Program-made: the position numbers and the translations under genes
Assembly: GCF_030317035.1 (NCBI RefSeq)
Contig: NZ_JASZYK010000001.1
Coordinates: 1,426,001-1,490,000 of the forward strand
Length of the DNA stretch: 64,000 nucleotides
From: Variovorax sp. J22G73
Lineage (GTDB): Bacteria; Pseudomonadota; Gammaproteobacteria; Burkholderiales; Burkholderiaceae_C
Direction: 5' to 3'
The notes under the pieces: generated by a model
What the model was told of the DNA's origin: nothing
Seen by the model: the letters and a program-made list of their open reading frames with translations, nothing else
The model's database searches: none
In this document: positions 62,583 through 64,000 of the stretch, piece by piece
Position numbering within the stretch: position 1 is the first letter of the stretch
Layout: every line of letters begins with the position of its first letter

Positions 62583-63116
62583 GTGCAGAGCAAGAAGTCC
62601 GGGGTCAAGCCGGTACAGCGTGTGATCAAGAAGTACCCCAACCGAAGGCTCTACGACACCGAGACATCCACGTACATCACCTTGGCAGAGGTGAAGCAAC
62701 TGGTCATCCAGAACGCGCAGTTCGTGGTGCGCGACGCCAAGACCGGCGACGACCTCACGCGCAGCATCCTGCTTCAGATCATTCTCGAAGAAGAGGCGGG
62801 CGGCGCGCCGATGTTCACCGAGCAGGTGCTCTCGCACATCATCCGTTTCTACGGACAGGCGATGCAGGGCTACATGGGCCCTTACCTCGAGAAGAACATC
62901 CAGGCCATGACCGAGGTGCAGGCGCAGTTGGCCGACAAGGCCGAGGGCCTGACGCCCGAGATGTGGTCGCGCTTCATGAGCATGCAGTCGCCGATGCTGC
63001 AGGGGCTGATGGGCAACTACGTCGAGCAATCGAAGAACGTTTTTCTCCAGATGCAGGAGCAGATGCAGAAAAACACCGAACAGGTACTGGGGGCCTTTGG
63101 CATCAAGCGTCCCTGA
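62583..63116 (+). CDS. phaR: Polyhydroxyalkanoate synthesis repressor PhaR
   Basis: 177 aa. N-terminal PHB/PHA-binding and DNA-binding domain with VIKKYPNRRLYDTETSTYI (about 13-31) and LEEEAGGAPMFTEQVL, then a helical C-terminus rich in Met/Gln. PhaR represses phasin and its own gene and is released by binding polyhydroxybutyrate granules. The GTG at 62583 is chosen because AAGGAG precedes it; an ATG at 62556 is also in frame but lacks a site. Upstream of rimO, and near bdhA. Confidence 0.9.
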   Translation: MQSKKSGVKPVQRVIKKYPNRRLYDTETSTYITLAEVKQLVIQNAQFVVRDAKTGDDLTRSILLQIILEEEAGGAPMFTEQVLSHIIRFYGQAMQGYMGPYLEKNIQAMTEVQAQLADKAEGLTPEMWSRFMSMQSPMLQGLMGNYVEQSKNVFLQMQEQMQKNTEQVLGAFGIKRP

Positions 63117-63215
63117 GCGCCGCTCGGCGCTTCGAAAGCGAGTGCACGGCAACCCGGAGGGGAGGTTGTCCAATGGTTTCCCGGCTGTCGCAGATAGCTG
63201 GGACAATAGAGGCAT

Positions 63216-64000
63216 ATGAGCGAAGTTGCCTCCCCCGAACGTACAGCCACGCCGACCGCCCCCAAGGTCGGATTCGTGAGCCTGGGCTGCCCCAAGGCCC
63301 TGACCGATTCCGAATTGATACTGACCCGGCTGAGTGCCGAGGGTTATCAAACTGCCAAGACTTTCGAAGGTGCCGATCTGGTGATCGTCAACACCTGCGG
63401 CTTCATCGACGATGCGGTCAGGGAAAGCCTGGACACCATCGGCGAAGCGCTCGCCGAAAACGGCCGCGTGATCGTCACGGGCTGCCTGGGTGCCAAGACC
63501 GGCGACCAGGGCGGTAACCTGGTGCGCCAGATGCATCCGAGCGTGCTGGCCGTGACCGGCCCTCACGCCACGCAAGAGGTGATGGATGCGGTGCACGCGA
63601 ACCTGCCCAAGCCGCACGACCCTTTCATCGACCTGGTGCCGAACACTTTCGGCGTCGCCGGCCTGAAACTCACGCCGCGCCACTACGCGTACCTGAAGAT
63701 CAGCGAGGGCTGCAACCATCGCTGCACCTTCTGCATCATTCCTTCGATGCGCGGCGACCTCGTGTCGCGGCCGGTCGGCGATGTGCTGAGCGAGGCCAAG
63801 GCCTTGTTCGAAGGCGGCGTCAGGGAGTTGCTGGTGATCAGCCAGGACACCTCGGCCTACGGTGTCGACGTGAAGTACCGCACCGGCTTCTGGGACGGCA
63901 AGCCCGTCAAGACCCGCATGCTCGAACTCGTGCGCACGCTGGGCGAAATCGCCGAGCCGTATGGCGCCTGGGTTCGCCTGCACTACGTGTACCCGTACCC
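63216..64000 (+). CDS. rimO: Ribosomal protein S12 methylthiotransferase RimO (5' part)
   Basis: Radical SAM enzyme that methylthiolates Asp88/89 of ribosomal protein S12. The N-terminal UPF0004 domain has [12 protein letters not shown] and NTCGFIDDA and MTGCLGA-type cysteines; the radical SAM cluster motif CNHRCTFC lies at about residues 166-173, followed by IIPSMRG, a RimO/MiaB signature. The RimO subtype is indicated by [13 protein letters not shown]. It starts at ATG 63216 and runs off the window at 64000, so the last part is missing. A hairpin GCGCC-GCTC-GGCGC (63117-63130) just after the phaR stop separates the two genes. Confidence 0.94.
   Translation, partial: MSEVASPERTATPTAPKVGFVSLGCPKALTDSELILTRLSAEGYQTAKTFEGADLVIVNTCGFIDDAVRESLDTIGEALAENGRVIVTGCLGAKTGDQGGNLVRQMHPSVLAVTGPHATQEVMDAVHANLPKPHDPFIDLVPNTFGVAGLKLTPRHYAYLKISEGCNHRCTFCIIPSMRGDLVSRPVGDVLSEAKALFEGGVRELLVISQDTSAYGVDVKYRTGFWDGKPVKTRMLELVRTLGEIAEPYGAWVRLHYVYPY

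Overview
The window is very GC-rich (roughly 70 % by eye), and almost every base belongs to a dense set of genes in short overlapping operons. Gene content and order (6S RNA beside zapA, a clcB-type channel, lrgAB, a ceoR/llpE/ceoAB/opcM-type efflux locus, bdhA, relA, phaR next to rimO) point to a beta-proteobacterium of the Burkholderiales, most likely Comamonadaceae and Variovorax-like. This assignment comes from gene families, not from a database search. No insertion sequence, integrase, CRISPR array or replication origin was seen.

Layout. 35-3376: an aldoxime dehydratase and a nitrilase (aldoxime to nitrile to acid) with a divergent AraC-type regulator. 3424-6982: a TauE-type exporter, the 6S RNA gene with its terminator, zapA with a ZapB-like partner, and a CLC chloride channel. 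7055-22515: a cobalamin riboswitch followed by about 15 kb of colinear corrinoid genes. These are btuB, cobB, cobU, btuFCD, cobO, bluB, a TolQ-like channel, a DUF2149 (ExbD-like) protein, a very large CobN-like protein, cbiB and a CobC/CobD-type PLP enzyme. 22559-34081: unrelated genes (lrgAB, GNAT, OsmC, YcgR-like) and a complete RND efflux operon with its LysR regulator. 34183-38548: a small hypothetical gene and the second cobalamin block (cobQ, cobT, cobS, cobC). 38600-46767: a MalT-type LuxR regulator, a chemoreceptor, an Ivy-type lysozyme-inhibitor-like protein, nth, a PLP aminotransferase and two small genes. 46785-49293: a tightly overlapped vapB-vapC-serB-ldh2 string with a palindromic operator. 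49288-56341: mfd, ispD-ispF and an envZ/ompR-type two-component pair. 56515-64000: two exported proteins, bdhA, an alpha/beta hydrolase, relA, tRNA-Val(GAC), a zinc-ribbon-like protein, phaR and the 5' part of rimO.

How the genes fit together. The two cobalamin blocks hold uptake (BtuB, BtuFCD), adenosylation (CobO), a,c-diamide formation (CobB), cobyric acid amidation (CobQ), side-chain attachment (PLP enzyme, CbiB), lower-ligand synthesis (BluB) and nucleotide loop assembly (CobU, CobT, CobS, CobC). No corrin-ring genes are present in the window, so it encodes import, salvage and late assembly.

The most interesting feature lies inside this riboswitch-led cluster. A CobN-family protein carries an apparent N-terminal signal peptide and a C-terminal membrane anchor, which would place it in the periplasm. 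It is translationally coupled to an ExbD-like protein that keeps a membrane aspartate, and that gene follows a TolQ/ExbB-like gene. This looks like a proton-motive-force-powered CobN machine acting on corrinoids (or cobalt) outside the cytoplasm, rather than a cytoplasmic ATP-driven cobaltochelatase. Similar CobN/TolQ/DUF2149 trios are known from heme loci of Bacteroidetes (recalled, not checked). Function here is inferred.
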